Source: Paenibacillus sp. (GTDB lineage: Bacteria; Bacillota; Bacilli; Paenibacillales; YIM-B00363). Taken from it: 64,000 nucleotides of DNA. The stretch covers positions 1 to 64,000 of the forward strand of contig NZ_JAPSKE010000003.1 in assembly GCF_031177825.1 (NCBI RefSeq), written 5' to 3'. A model generated the notes under the pieces. The model saw only the letters and a program-made list of their open reading frames with translations. It did no database searches and was not told the DNA's origin. Below are positions 23,555-32,478 of this stretch, in pieces; the stretch's first letter is position 1, and every line of letters begins with the position of its first letter. The translations under genes were made by a program, and so were the position numbers.

Positions 23555-26032
23555 ATGAATTTCGTCAAACGCTCGGTCAGTCTGATTCTCGCTTGCGCGG
23601 TCGGCGCCGCGGGGCTGCTGCCTGCCGCGTCGGCGGCGTATTTGCCGAAGCGCGATCCTCGTTCGAATTTCGCTTCTAACATTGCTCTCATCTATACGGG
23701 CTATTACGACCCGGCGAACTACGACGGCGTACCCGTCGGAGATTACGACAAGGACAAGTTTATGCCGTACGTCGGATATTTGGACGAACGGGGCAAGGCG
23801 CAGGACGACTTCTTCGATACATTCTTGATCTTGAGTCTGCAATCCCCGCACGGAGGCAGCCTGCATCGATGGTACGACTGGGTTCCGAACTCGGTGCCGG
23901 GCCGGCTGCAGGATTGGCAGTACGCCATGGAGAGGCCCTTCGCGAAGAACCTGCAACTGGACGCGTTGGAGCAGGCGGCGAAACAAGTCGGGCGCGACCT
24001 CGGCGAACCCGACAAGCAAGTGAACGTATACTTGACGATTCCGTTCCCGGATCCGCAAAGCCGCGACTTCGGCGATTTCGACGGCGACGGCGCGTCGGAC
24101 GATCTAAGCAGCCTGGAGGAGAGGAACGCGCTCGTTCGCTGGTATATCGACGAGATGACCGAGCGCTTCGAGAGCCGGGATTACGAGCACTTGCGACTGG
24201 CGGGCTTCTATTGGCTGCAGGAGGACCTGGACACGACCGTACCGGGAGAGCGGGAGAACGTCATGGCGACCGCCGACTACTTGCGGGAGCGCGGGATGCG
24301 CTTGGGGTGGATTCCATGGTCCGGGGCCGGCGAGAAGGGGAACGGCGACCGTCACGGGTACGACTTTACGATCGTGCAGCCGAACCACTATTTCAACGCG
24401 GACACGACGATCGAACGGATCGAGGAAACCGCGGAGCTGTCGCGGAGCAGCGGGCAAGGCGTCGAGATCGAATTCGACCAACGCGCCGCGGAAAGCCCGT
24501 ATTACCGTCAAGTCCTCTACAACTATCTGATCGGGGGCGTGAAATACGGGTACATGACGGAGTCGATCTTGGCCTATTACCAGGACGTCTACGCGATTTA
24601 CGATTTTTACCGCCATCGGAGTCCGGTCGGGCGCGAGCTGTACGACGACATCTATCGCTTCGCGAAAGGGACGTTCGTCGCGCCGACTGGCAACGTCGAG
24701 GGCAGAGTGCTGGACGCGGAAGGGCGGCCGATCGCCGGCGCGACGGTGACCGGCGAAGACGGGTACGCCGCCGCGACCGATGCGGAGGGACGCTTCGCGG
24801 CGAACGATCGCTTCGCGATCCTTCAGACGTTCGCCGTCGCGAAAGACGGGTACCAGAGCCGGACGGTGCGGCTGCAGGCGTCGGAAGGAACGACGATCCG
24901 CAAGGATATCGCGTTGGCGCGCAGCGGCGGTCCGGTGATCGAACGATACGCCGTCGCGGATTTCGAAGGAAGCTTCGACGTAGGCGGGAACGGGGTCGTG
25001 TCCCGGTCGTTCGAGGCGGCGCCGGAGTTCGTGTATGCGGGCGCCCAATCGCTTAAGGTCGGGTACCCTAGCGGCTGGGGACCGGTGCGCGCGTTCATCG
25101 ATTCAAGCTCCGAGGCGTTGGCCGATTCGGACCGGCAATTCGTGAACTACGAGAACACCGATTGGAGCGGCTACGACGCGATAACCATGGAAGTGTACAA
25201 CGCCACGAACGCGGAGCAGACGCTCGATATGGAGTTTATGTACGACCGGTACAGCTGGGGGTCTTCGAGGGTGAAGCAAGTCCTCCTCTCGCCCGGGCAA
25301 TGGAACCATGTGGAGATTCCGCTGCGCGAGCTGCGGGAGGCGGGCGTGAACCTGAGCAATGTAATCCGGCTTTCTTTGCGCATGAGCGAATTCGCGACGG
25401 ACGGAGCGACGATGTATTTCGACGACATCGCGCTGCTGAAATACGAACGTCAGGATCAGCCGGCGGACACCTATGCGGCGCTTCCGTCGACGGTGCCGAC
25501 GATGGACGTCGGCGCCCGTTGGACGCCGGTCGTGAAGGACCGGTCCGCGATGGACGCGCAAGGGAGGCCCGCCATCGTCCCGGACGCCGCATTCGAATCC
25601 TCCGACCCCTCGGTCGTCGAGGTGCGGCCGGACGGAACGCTGCAGGCGCTCGCGCCGGGACGGGTTACGCTGCGGGCCGTCGCGAACGGCATCGAAGCCG
25701 AGTCGACCGTAATCGAAGTGTCGGGACGGACGTTCCACGAGCTGAAGGGCGGGCGCTCCAAGCTGTCCCCGGGCGACGCCGCTCCGATCTCGCTTCGCAG
25801 CTTCTTCGATAACGGCTACCTGATTCCGTGGGAAGAAGCGACGTACCGCTGGTTCGTCGACGGGAACGCCGTCGCCTTGAACGACAAGCTGCGGCCCAAC
25901 GGTACCGTCGTCGCGAACGAGAAGACGTTGATCGGCGTTCGGAACGGCAGCGCGAAGGTGTCCGTCACGATCGAATACAACGGCAAGTCGGAGACGTTCG
26001 AGCGTCTGGTCGTCGTGACGCCGAACCCGTAA
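23555..26032 (+). CDS. Secreted DUF4855 protein with carbohydrate-binding-like and Ig-like domains
   Basis: An 825-residue secreted protein. Residues 1-27 form a signal peptide ending A-S-A-A-Y. The DUF4855 domain covers about 30-385, then a carboxypeptidase-regulatory-like repeat (EGRVLDAEGRPIAGATVTGE), a beta-sandwich like a carbohydrate-binding module (about 465-635), and a C-terminal Ig-like region (SSDPSVVEVRPDGTLQ). DUF4855 has no proven activity that I know. Here it reads like a TIM barrel, with strands ending in Glu223 (GFYWLQED) and Glu306 (GVEIEFD) that could be acid/base and nucleophile of a retaining glycosidase; this is inference. ATG 23555 is taken from the signal peptide. Its place within a sugar-uptake locus supports a polysaccharide-degrading role. 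Confidence 0.8.
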   Translation: MNFVKRSVSLILACAVGAAGLLPAASAAYLPKRDPRSNFASNIALIYTGYYDPANYDGVPVGDYDKDKFMPYVGYLDERGKAQDDFFDTFLILSLQSPHGGSLHRWYDWVPNSVPGRLQDWQYAMERPFAKNLQLDALEQAAKQVGRDLGEPDKQVNVYLTIPFPDPQSRDFGDFDGDGASDDLSSLEERNALVRWYIDEMTERFESRDYEHLRLAGFYWLQEDLDTTVPGERENVMATADYLRERGMRLGWIPWSGAGEKGNGDRHGYDFTIVQPNHYFNADTTIERIEETAELSRSSGQGVEIEFDQRAAESPYYRQVLYNYLIGGVKYGYMTESILAYYQDVYAIYDFYRHRSPVGRELYDDIYRFAKGTFVAPTGNVEGRVLDAEGRPIAGATVTGEDGYAAATDAEGRFAANDRFAILQTFAVAKDGYQSRTVRLQASEGTTIRKDIALARSGGPVIERYAVADFEGSFDVGGNGVVSRSFEAAPEFVYAGAQSLKVGYPSGWGPVRAFIDSSSEALADSDRQFVNYENTDWSGYDAITMEVYNATNAEQTLDMEFMYDRYSWGSSRVKQVLLSPGQWNHVEIPLRELREAGVNLSNVIRLSLRMSEFATDGATMYFDDIALLKYERQDQPADTYAALPSTVPTMDVGARWTPVVKDRSAMDAQGRPAIVPDAAFESSDPSVVEVRPDGTLQALAPGRVTLRAVANGIEAESTVIEVSGRTFHELKGGRSKLSPGDAAPISLRSFFDNGYLIPWEEATYRWFVDGNAVALNDKLRPNGTVVANEKTLIGVRNGSAKVSVTIEYNGKSETFERLVVVTPNP

Positions 26033-26081
26033 GCAGGCACCGACAGAATACAACCAAATTTTTACAAAAGGGTGATCGCGA

Positions 26082-27392
26082 ATGCAACGAAACATGACAA
26101 AACCGTTCAAATTAGGTCGCGCCGCTTTGGCGCTGCTGTTCGCGTCGGCGTTAGGCGTCTCGGCTTGCTCCAACGCGACCTCGTCGAAGGAAACCGTGGA
26201 AATTCAATTTTGGAACCCGTTCACGGGCGACACCGCGGCGGTCGTCGACGACATCGTGGAGAAGTACAATGCGAGCCAGACGAACATCTCCGTCAAGTCG
26301 CTCAGCAATCAAGACCCGCAGAAGCAATTGACGGCAATATCCGGCGGCAACGCGCCGGACTTGGTCATTACGTACTGGAACAACGTCGGACCTTGGTCCG
26401 AAGCGGGAGCCGTGCAAAACCTGGAAAGTCTCGTGCAGTCTTCGGATTTCGACGCGTCTCGGATCATTCCGGCCGCGCTGGACCGCATGAAGGTCGACGG
26501 CGAAATTCACGGCTTCCCGATCTCCATGAGCATGGCCAACAAGCTATTCTACAATAAGAAGGCGTTCGCCGACGCCGGCCTCTCGGCGCCGCCGGAGACG
26601 CTGGAGCAGATGTTCGAGTACGCGAAGCGGCTCACGAAGAAAGACGGCGCCGGCAACCTCACGCAGATCGGATTCATTCCGGACTATCCATGGATCGATA
26701 ATGTCTTCTGGCCGATTATCTTCGGCGGCTCATGGGACGACGGCAACGGGAAGCTGACGGCGAACCAGAAGGCCAACGTCGATTCGATCGCTTACCAGGC
26801 GCAGTATTATCAGGAATTCGGCGTAGACGGCATCAATAAATTCAAGTCCGGCATGGGACAGATGAATACGCCGCAAGATCCGATCATCACCGGCGATTTG
26901 GCGATGATGATCGGGTGGGAGAACTGGTATAACGACAAGCGCGGCGAGAACGGCGAAATCGGCGTCGCTCCGTTCCCGTATCCGGAAGCCCGGCCGGAAT
27001 TGAAACAGTCAGGCATGGTCAGTCCGGTGGCGATGTTTATTCCGTCGAAGTCGAAGCGCCAAGAGGCGGCATGGGAGTTCATGCAATATTTGCTGTCCGA
27101 GGAGGTGCAGATCGAATATGCGATTCGAAACAAGACGATTCCGGTACTGCTCGGGGCGCTGGACAATCCGGAACTGACGGAGAATGAATCGACGGCGTCG
27201 CTGAAGGAGTTTTTCGAAAGCGCGAAGAGCCCGAACCTGAACGGCTTCCCGAACAGCATCTATATCAACGAATACTTGCAAGCGTTGAACGAGGAGACGG
27301 AGAAGGCGATCAAAGGGCAAATCTCGGCCCAAGAAGCGATGGATGCGGTCGTCGCGAAGATGCAGCCGAAGGCGGACGCCGCGAAGAAATAA
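26082..27392 (+). CDS. ABC sugar transporter substrate-binding lipoprotein
   Basis: A 436-residue family-1 (MalE/UgpB-type) sugar-binding lipoprotein. The signal peptide ends G-V-S-A-C, lipidated at Cys29. The mature protein shows FWNPFTGDTAAVVDDIVEKY and the typical GNAPDLVITYWNNVGPW and ISMSMANKLFYNKKAF segments. Its C terminus (ISAQEAMDAVVAKMQPKAD) is a family hallmark. ATG 26082 lies behind AAGGGTG. It delivers a carbohydrate to the permease pair encoded next. A stable hairpin without a T-run lies between it and the permeases, which could make it more abundant than they are. Confidence 0.93.
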   Translation: MQRNMTKPFKLGRAALALLFASALGVSACSNATSSKETVEIQFWNPFTGDTAAVVDDIVEKYNASQTNISVKSLSNQDPQKQLTAISGGNAPDLVITYWNNVGPWSEAGAVQNLESLVQSSDFDASRIIPAALDRMKVDGEIHGFPISMSMANKLFYNKKAFADAGLSAPPETLEQMFEYAKRLTKKDGAGNLTQIGFIPDYPWIDNVFWPIIFGGSWDDGNGKLTANQKANVDSIAYQAQYYQEFGVDGINKFKSGMGQMNTPQDPIITGDLAMMIGWENWYNDKRGENGEIGVAPFPYPEARPELKQSGMVSPVAMFIPSKSKRQEAAWEFMQYLLSEEVQIEYAIRNKTIPVLLGALDNPELTENESTASLKEFFESAKSPNLNGFPNSIYINEYLQALNEETEKAIKGQISAQEAMDAVVAKMQPKADAAKK

Positions 27393-27405
27393 AAGAACGG
27401 GCGGC

Positions 27406-27442
27406 AGCGGAAACGGTTGGGCGGCTGCTCGCCGTTTCCGCT
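27406..27442 (+). other. Intercistronic hairpin between binding protein and permease genes
   Basis: AGCGGAAACGG (27406-27416) pairs perfectly with CCGTTTCCGCT (27432-27442). No T-run follows, so it is not a normal terminator. Such hairpins often protect the upstream mRNA from 3' exonucleases and raise binding protein levels. Confidence 0.55.
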
Positions 27443-27471
27443 CGTTCCGCGCGGATAGGGAGGTGTCGACG

Positions 27472-28395
27472 ATGATCGGCAATGCCATCGGGATCCGAAA
27501 GCGCGAGCGGAAGCGGCTCCTCGTCGGATTGTGCTTCATCAGCCCTTGGCTGATCGGATTGATTCTTTTTCAATTGTACCCGATATTGTCTTCTTTCTAT
27601 TACAGCATGACGAATTTCAACTTGTTCCAGCCGCCCGAGTGGATCGGATTCGGCAATTACGCGGAGATGGTTCGGGACGAGAAGGTATGGCTCTCCTTGT
27701 ACAATACGTTGTTCATGGCCGTGTTCGGCCTGTTTCCCCACCTGGCGTTCGCTCTCGCGATCGCGCTGCTGCTGAACAAGAACGTTCGCGGGCAGTCCGT
27801 CTATCGGACGATCTACTTCCTGCCGACGCTGGTGCCGACGGTCGCGGCGACGCTGCTATGGATGTGGCTGTTGAACGCCCAATACGGGCTGATCAACGAA
27901 CTGCTCGGTCGAATTGGGCTGCCGCAGCCGGTCTGGCTGCTCGATCCGCTGTGGACGAAGCCGTCGCTGATCATGATGGGCTTCTGGGGAACGGGGACGA
28001 CGACGATCATGTATTTGGCCGCGCTGCAAGAGGTTCCCAAACTCTATTACGAAGCAGCGGAAATCGACGGCGCCAACGCCTGGCATAAATTCAGGCATAT
28101 TACGCTGCCCGCGATTTCTCCGATGACGCTGTTCCATGTCATTATGGGACTGATCGGCGCGCTGCAACTGTTCACGCAAGGCTATGTCTTTACCGAAGGG
28201 AACGGGCAAGCGATGGGAGGACCCGAGAATTCGCTGCTCTTCTTCGCCATCTACTTGTACCAAACCGCGTTTTCCTTCTTGAAAATGGGGTATGCCTCCG
28301 CGCTGGCGTGGCTGCTGTTCCTCATCGTCTTCCTGCTGACGGTCGTCGTGTTCAAGACGTCGGCGAGATGGGTGTACTACGGAGGTGAACGCTGA
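27472..28395 (+). CDS. ABC sugar transporter permease (MalF/UgpA type)
   Basis: A 307-residue permease with six membrane helices, from LVGLCFISPWLIGLILFQLYPI. The ATPase-docking EAA loop is visible as YYEAAEIDGANAWHKFRHITLP. It forms the membrane channel with the next gene product. ATG 27472 is chosen because of GGGAGGTG upstream; the open frame reaches back to 27343 without a binding site. The stop overlaps the next start as TGATG. No ATPase gene lies in the locus, so it must borrow one, by analogy with MsmX of B. subtilis. Confidence 0.93.
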   Translation: MIGNAIGIRKRERKRLLVGLCFISPWLIGLILFQLYPILSSFYYSMTNFNLFQPPEWIGFGNYAEMVRDEKVWLSLYNTLFMAVFGLFPHLAFALAIALLLNKNVRGQSVYRTIYFLPTLVPTVAATLLWMWLLNAQYGLINELLGRIGLPQPVWLLDPLWTKPSLIMMGFWGTGTTTIMYLAALQEVPKLYYEAAEIDGANAWHKFRHITLPAISPMTLFHVIMGLIGALQLFTQGYVFTEGNGQAMGGPENSLLFFAIYLYQTAFSFLKMGYASALAWLLFLIVFLLTVVVFKTSARWVYYGGER

Positions 28396-29231
28396 TGGCC
28401 GGAACCCGCGCCGAACGGCCGAAGGCGTCCGCCCATACGATGCTTGTCCTGATCGGCGCCCTATTTTTGATGCCCTTCGTCTGGCTGCTGATCACGTCGC
28501 TGAAGACGGACGAGGAGATTTTCGTCGTCCCCGTCCGGTGGTGGCCGAGCGAGCTGCAATGGAACAATTACGTCGAGGCCATTCAAGCGATCCCGTTTTT
28601 CCTTTACACGTTCAACACGGTTTGGATCGCGGCGCTATGCGTCGCGGGCGTCGCGGCGATCGCTCCGCTCGTCGCCTACGGCTTCGCCAGAATCGACTTC
28701 AAGGGCCGGAACGTATTGTTTTTAATCATGATGAGCACGTTGATGCTTCCGTTCCAAGTGACGATGATTCCGATTTACGTCAGCTTTAACAAGGTAAACC
28801 TTGTAGATTCGTATTGGCCGATCGTGCTGTCCTCGTGGTTCGGGACGGGGATGGCATACTATATTTTCTTAATGAGGCAATTTTTCATGGGCATCCCGTA
28901 CGAGCTGACCGAATCGGCCAAAATCGACGGGGCGTCGGAGTTTCGAATTTTCGCCGGAATCATGCTCCCGCTTTCGAAACCCGCGATCTTGACCGTGGGG
29001 CTGTTCACCTTCCTCGGCGCCTGGGGGGACTTCCAAGGCCCGTTGATTTACCTGAACGACCCGGACAAGTGGACGCTCTCGATCGGCCTGAAGCAGTATA
29101 TTCGCGAAAATACGGTCGCTTGGGGCCAGCTGATGGCGGCCTCCACCTTGTTCACGCTGCCAATCGTCGTTCTGTACTTCTTCGTGCAGAAGAAGTTCAT
29201 CGAGGGCATCTCGATCACGGGCATGAAGTAA
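28395..29231 (+). CDS. ABC sugar transporter permease (MalG/UgpE type)
   Basis: A 278-residue permease with six helices, starting with MLVLIGALFLMPFVWLLITS. The EAA loop is ELTESAKIDGASEFRIFAGIMLP, and the family ending K-F-I-E-G-I-S-I-T-G-M-K is intact. It pairs with the previous permease to import a sugar delivered by the binding proteins. Its start overlaps the previous stop, so translation is coupled. A putative cytoplasmic glycosidase follows 26 bases later. Confidence 0.93.
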   Translation: MAGTRAERPKASAHTMLVLIGALFLMPFVWLLITSLKTDEEIFVVPVRWWPSELQWNNYVEAIQAIPFFLYTFNTVWIAALCVAGVAAIAPLVAYGFARIDFKGRNVLFLIMMSTLMLPFQVTMIPIYVSFNKVNLVDSYWPIVLSSWFGTGMAYYIFLMRQFFMGIPYELTESAKIDGASEFRIFAGIMLPLSKPAILTVGLFTFLGAWGDFQGPLIYLNDPDKWTLSIGLKQYIRENTVAWGQLMAASTLFTLPIVVLYFFVQKKFIEGISITGMK

Positions 29232-29257
29232 ATGAGAATCGGGCGGGAGGTCTAGCG

Positions 29258-31180
29258 ATGCAAAACAAAAACATAGCGATCATCACCGCGGAATCCAGCG
29301 ATTTGTCGGAATTGATGCTGGCCTTCGAACCGACGGCGACGCTCATCAAGCCGGGGGAGGTGTCTCGGTACGACTTGGATCGCTTCGAAGCGATCGCCCT
29401 GCTGGGAGGCGTCTCGGACAAACCGCTGCTGCTCGCCCCGGAAGAGAGACTTCTGGTGGAGAAAGAAATTCGCAAGGGCAAGCGCGTGTTCGCCGAATAC
29501 GCGGCCAGTATCGGCCACATGTATGCATCTCCGCCGCAGAGCACGCGGTTCGAGCGCTTGGTTTATTGCGCGGAGAGCCCTGACATAGACGGATTGACCT
29601 TAGGCGACGTGCTGGACGACCAGAGCGGCATGCGGATCAAGCCCCACGATATCGCGTGCTCCCACGGGAGACCGATCTTAACATTCGCCTCGGTGAACGC
29701 TCACGGCTTCGTGGAGGTGAGCGACGAGATGCTTGGCCGAATTTCCGATCGGGCGTTATGGTTCGAGGAGCCGGATCGGCTTCTGGTCTGTTCGTTCCGC
29801 TTATGCCGGTTCCGAAAGGCAAGGTTCGCGCCGCATCGAAAGGTCGCCGCGTTGATCTCGTACATTCTCGGATGGTTCTTTCGTACGAAGGTCGACTTGG
29901 GGCCGATGCGCGCGGCTTATTCCTTCGTTCATGCGGACGGCGGCTCGGCGACGCTCGAGAGCAGAATCGCGCACAGCGTCGAGCGTGCGATGGCGTGGTT
30001 CGAAAAGTCGGGCGTGCTGCGCGACGAAGGCCGCGGCGGCGTGTGGGAGGGCATGGGGACGGAGATCGCGCCGGACGGGACGCAACGCGTCAGCGCGATC
30101 CGCCGCGTCGATTGCATCGGCGAAGCGGCCCTGCCGTACTTCCTGAATTATCTGTACGCCTCGAACGAGCGGGACTTGCTTGTTTCCGAGCGGCTTCACG
30201 ATTACGTGTTCGATTACTTTTTGAATAAGGAACCGGGCGAGCTATACGGCATGATGCGTTGGACGGAGGAGGCGTGGGGCGTCTGTTATCAAGACGATGT
30301 CGCGCGCGCGCTCATCCCGCATCTGCTGAAGTGCTTATATACCGGTTCCCGGTATCGGCTGGACGAGGCGGCGGACGCGCTTCGCTTCCTAGTAAAGACG
30401 ACGGGAACCGACGGGACGCGGGTGTTCCGGACCGACAACCTCGCGCTTACCGAGGAGAAGCTGCGGGCGCTGCGAAGCGAGCCGGGACGGCTGCCTTCGG
30501 CGCACTACAACGGGTACTATTGGGCGGCTTTGTTTTTGGCTTACAAGCTTACGGGGGAACGCGCCTTTCTCGAGACCGGCGTTCGCGGCATGAAGACGCT
30601 CCTGGACGTGTACCCGGACACCGTTCGAGAGCAGAGCCAAACGCAAGAATATTGCCGGCTCATTCTCCCGCTGGCCTGGATGTACTGGGCGACGGGGGAG
30701 GAACGGCATAAGGAATGGCTGTATCGGGTCGCGGAAGACCTGCAGTCTTTCAAGCATCCGTCCGGCGCCTACCTCGAATGGGACGAGGGATATCAAGCCG
30801 CGATGCGGCACGGGATGGGCGAGGGGGAGAGCTCCTTGCTGGCCAAGAACGGCGATCCGGTCGCCGATCTGCTCTACTCGAACAATTGGCTGCCGATCGC
30901 GTATATGCAGGCGTACTTCGTCACGAAGGACGAGTGGTTCTTACGCCGGTGGGAGGAGCATGCCGCCTTCCTCTTATCCGCGCAGCTCGCCGGCGACAAT
31001 CCCCAGATCGACGGGGCATGGGCGCGGGCGTTCGACGTCGAGCTGCACGAAGTGTACGGCAATCCGGCGGACGCCGGCTGGGGACCGTGGGCGATCGAAT
31101 CGGGGTGGACCGTCGCGGAGATCGCCTCCGGCTTATTGATGGGTCTCCTGAAGCATCGGCTGCGGCCCGCTTACGAGTGA
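29258..31180 (+). CDS. Putative cytoplasmic glycosidase, alpha/alpha-toroid-like with amidotransferase-like N domain
   Basis: A 640-residue cytoplasmic protein without a signal peptide. Residues 1-200 look like a class I glutamine amidotransferase-like fold (NIAIITAESS, ALLGGVSDKPLLLAPEE) but without the catalytic Cys-His-Glu set. From about 220 to the end there are many paired helices with aromatic-rich loops, such as WTEEAWGVCYQDDVARALIPH, YNGYYWAALFLAYK, EYCRLILPLAWMYWATG and AYLEWDEGYQA. This matches six-hairpin glycosidase folds. Acidic residues in these loops could be catalytic. ATG 29258 follows GGGAGG. As the last gene of a sugar-uptake operon it probably splits the imported oligosaccharide. 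I do not recognise a named GH family. Confidence 0.65.
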   Translation: MQNKNIAIITAESSDLSELMLAFEPTATLIKPGEVSRYDLDRFEAIALLGGVSDKPLLLAPEERLLVEKEIRKGKRVFAEYAASIGHMYASPPQSTRFERLVYCAESPDIDGLTLGDVLDDQSGMRIKPHDIACSHGRPILTFASVNAHGFVEVSDEMLGRISDRALWFEEPDRLLVCSFRLCRFRKARFAPHRKVAALISYILGWFFRTKVDLGPMRAAYSFVHADGGSATLESRIAHSVERAMAWFEKSGVLRDEGRGGVWEGMGTEIAPDGTQRVSAIRRVDCIGEAALPYFLNYLYASNERDLLVSERLHDYVFDYFLNKEPGELYGMMRWTEEAWGVCYQDDVARALIPHLLKCLYTGSRYRLDEAADALRFLVKTTGTDGTRVFRTDNLALTEEKLRALRSEPGRLPSAHYNGYYWAALFLAYKLTGERAFLETGVRGMKTLLDVYPDTVREQSQTQEYCRLILPLAWMYWATGEERHKEWLYRVAEDLQSFKHPSGAYLEWDEGYQAAMRHGMGEGESSLLAKNGDPVADLLYSNNWLPIAYMQAYFVTKDEWFLRRWEEHAAFLLSAQLAGDNPQIDGAWARAFDVELHEVYGNPADAGWGPWAIESGWTVAEIASGLLMGLLKHRLRPAYE

Positions 31181-31246
31181 AGGAAGAACAAACAACATAG
31201 GGGATGTCTTCGAGTAGCGAGCTACGCGGGGACGGCCCTTTTTTTT

Positions 31247-31275
31247 GCAAAAAAAAGACCGCCTCTGAGGCGGCC
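31247..31275 (-). terminator. Terminator of the bactofilin gene
   Basis: On the minus strand a CCGCCTC/GAGGCGG stem is followed by TTTTTTTT. It lies 12 bases past the bactofilin stop. The A/T-rich core could also help end the convergent sugar operon. Confidence 0.8.
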
Positions 31276-31286
31276 ATCCCATAACG

Positions 31287-31727
31287 TCAAGCGGACGCTT
31301 GCTTCGCGTCTTGCCCTTTGTCCTTGCCGTGGGGCTTCTCCTTCTCCTTCGACTGGCGAAGCTCGCCGCCCCTCGGCAAGTCCATGGCGCACTCGCCTTT
31401 GAAGACGGCGCCCTCGGAGACGTGCAGCGAACCCGCGTTGATGTTGCCGAGGACGCGCCCCTTGCTGGTGATCGTCATCTTGCCCTTCGCAATGACGCTG
31501 CCCTCGATCGTCCCGGCGTTGAATACGCTGCGGGCGGCGATGATGGAGCGTACGATGCCTTTCTCCCCGATGGTGACGTCACCCGAGCATTCGATGTCGC
31601 CGACGACGCTTCCTTCGATGCGCAGACTCGCCGTGGTCACGATTTTGCCCTCGACGATCGTGCCTTCGCCGATGAACGTGTCGGTGGCGCTTACGTTGCC
31701 CGACGATGATTTGCGTTTGCCGAACAT
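31287..31727 (-). CDS. Bactofilin-family polymer-forming cytoskeletal protein
   Basis: A 146-residue bactofilin. These proteins polymerise without nucleotide into filaments that organise the envelope and shape. The central domain (about residues 15-110) is a run of short beta-strand repeats ending in G-x-I/V, such as GTIVEGKIVTTASLRIEGSV, GDIECSGDVTIGEKGIV and GRVLGNINAGSLHV, as expected for its beta-helix. The C-terminal 30 residues are charged and disordered. The ATG follows GGAGAGGGG. It lies downstream of thymidine kinase on the same strand. Confidence 0.93.
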   Translation of the reverse strand: MFGKRKSSSGNVSATDTFIGEGTIVEGKIVTTASLRIEGSVVGDIECSGDVTIGEKGIVRSIIAARSVFNAGTIEGSVIAKGKMTITSKGRVLGNINAGSLHVSEGAVFKGECAMDLPRGGELRQSKEKEKPHGKDKGQDAKQASA

Positions 31728-31805
31728 GGCCCGTCAACCCCTCTCCTGCGGATGGTCAGTCCACATCTACTATATGAGAAAGGGGGCTCGTTTAGACGCG
31801 AATCG

Positions 31806-32399
31806 CTAGACGTTCGCGTCGGCCGCCTCGACGAAACGAGCGCGCGCTTCTTTATAACAGCGGCGGCAAACCGGCAAATAGCTTTCGTTGCCGCCGATCT
31901 GAATTTGTTCGCCGTGGAAGACGGGGATGCCGTCCTTGTACCGCATGTTCATCAGCGCCTTCCGATTGCAGTACCAGCAGATCGTCTTAATCTCCTCGAT
32001 TTTGTCGGCCCAAGAGAAAAGCGCCGTGCTGCCCGGGAATAGACGCCCCAAGAAATCGGCGCGCAGGCCGTAGCATAAGACGGGGATCTTTAGGCGATCC
32101 ACGATTTCGGTGAGCTGGAGCACTTGCGCCTCGGATAGAAATTGCGCTTCGTCCACGATGACGCAATCGGGCATCGCTTCGCGGGTCAACAGGGCCATAT
32201 CCGTGTCGTCGCCGACGATCGTCGCTTCCTTATGCAGGCCGATGCGGGACGTGACGACGCCTGTGCCGTACCGCGAGTCGATCGAAGGGGTGAAGAGGAG
32301 CACGGACTTGCCTTGTTCCTCGTAATTGTGGGCCACGCGCAGCACCTCGATCGATTTGCCGCTGTTCATCGTGCCGTATCGGTAATACAATTGTGCCAT
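31806..32399 (-). CDS. tdk: Thymidine kinase
   Basis: A 197-residue type II thymidine kinase that phosphorylates thymidine with ATP in the salvage pathway. The P-loop is YGTMNSGKS, the DExx motif is VDEAQFLS, and the structural zinc is held by two C-x2-C pairs (ICWYCNRKA and VCRRCYKE). The lasso-loop region precedes the C-terminal Cys pair. ATG 32399 follows AAAGGAAG at 6 bases. It is a cytoplasmic housekeeping enzyme. The bactofilin gene follows, 78 bases away. Confidence 0.96.
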   Translation of the reverse strand: MAQLYYRYGTMNSGKSIEVLRVAHNYEEQGKSVLLFTPSIDSRYGTGVVTSRIGLHKEATIVGDDTDMALLTREAMPDCVIVDEAQFLSEAQVLQLTEIVDRLKIPVLCYGLRADFLGRLFPGSTALFSWADKIEEIKTICWYCNRKALMNMRYKDGIPVFHGEQIQIGGNESYLPVCRRCYKEARARFVEAADANV

Positions 32400-32478
32400 G
32401 AGTGACTTCCTTTCGTCGCCTTCGCGCAAGTCCATTAATTATAGCAAATAATTTCGAGCAGAGGAGTTTTTACAGAAA

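Noticed and set aside
28814..29257. N-terminal extension of the toroid-like protein
   Set aside because: It overlaps the permease gene out of frame; ATG 29258 has GGGAGG before it.
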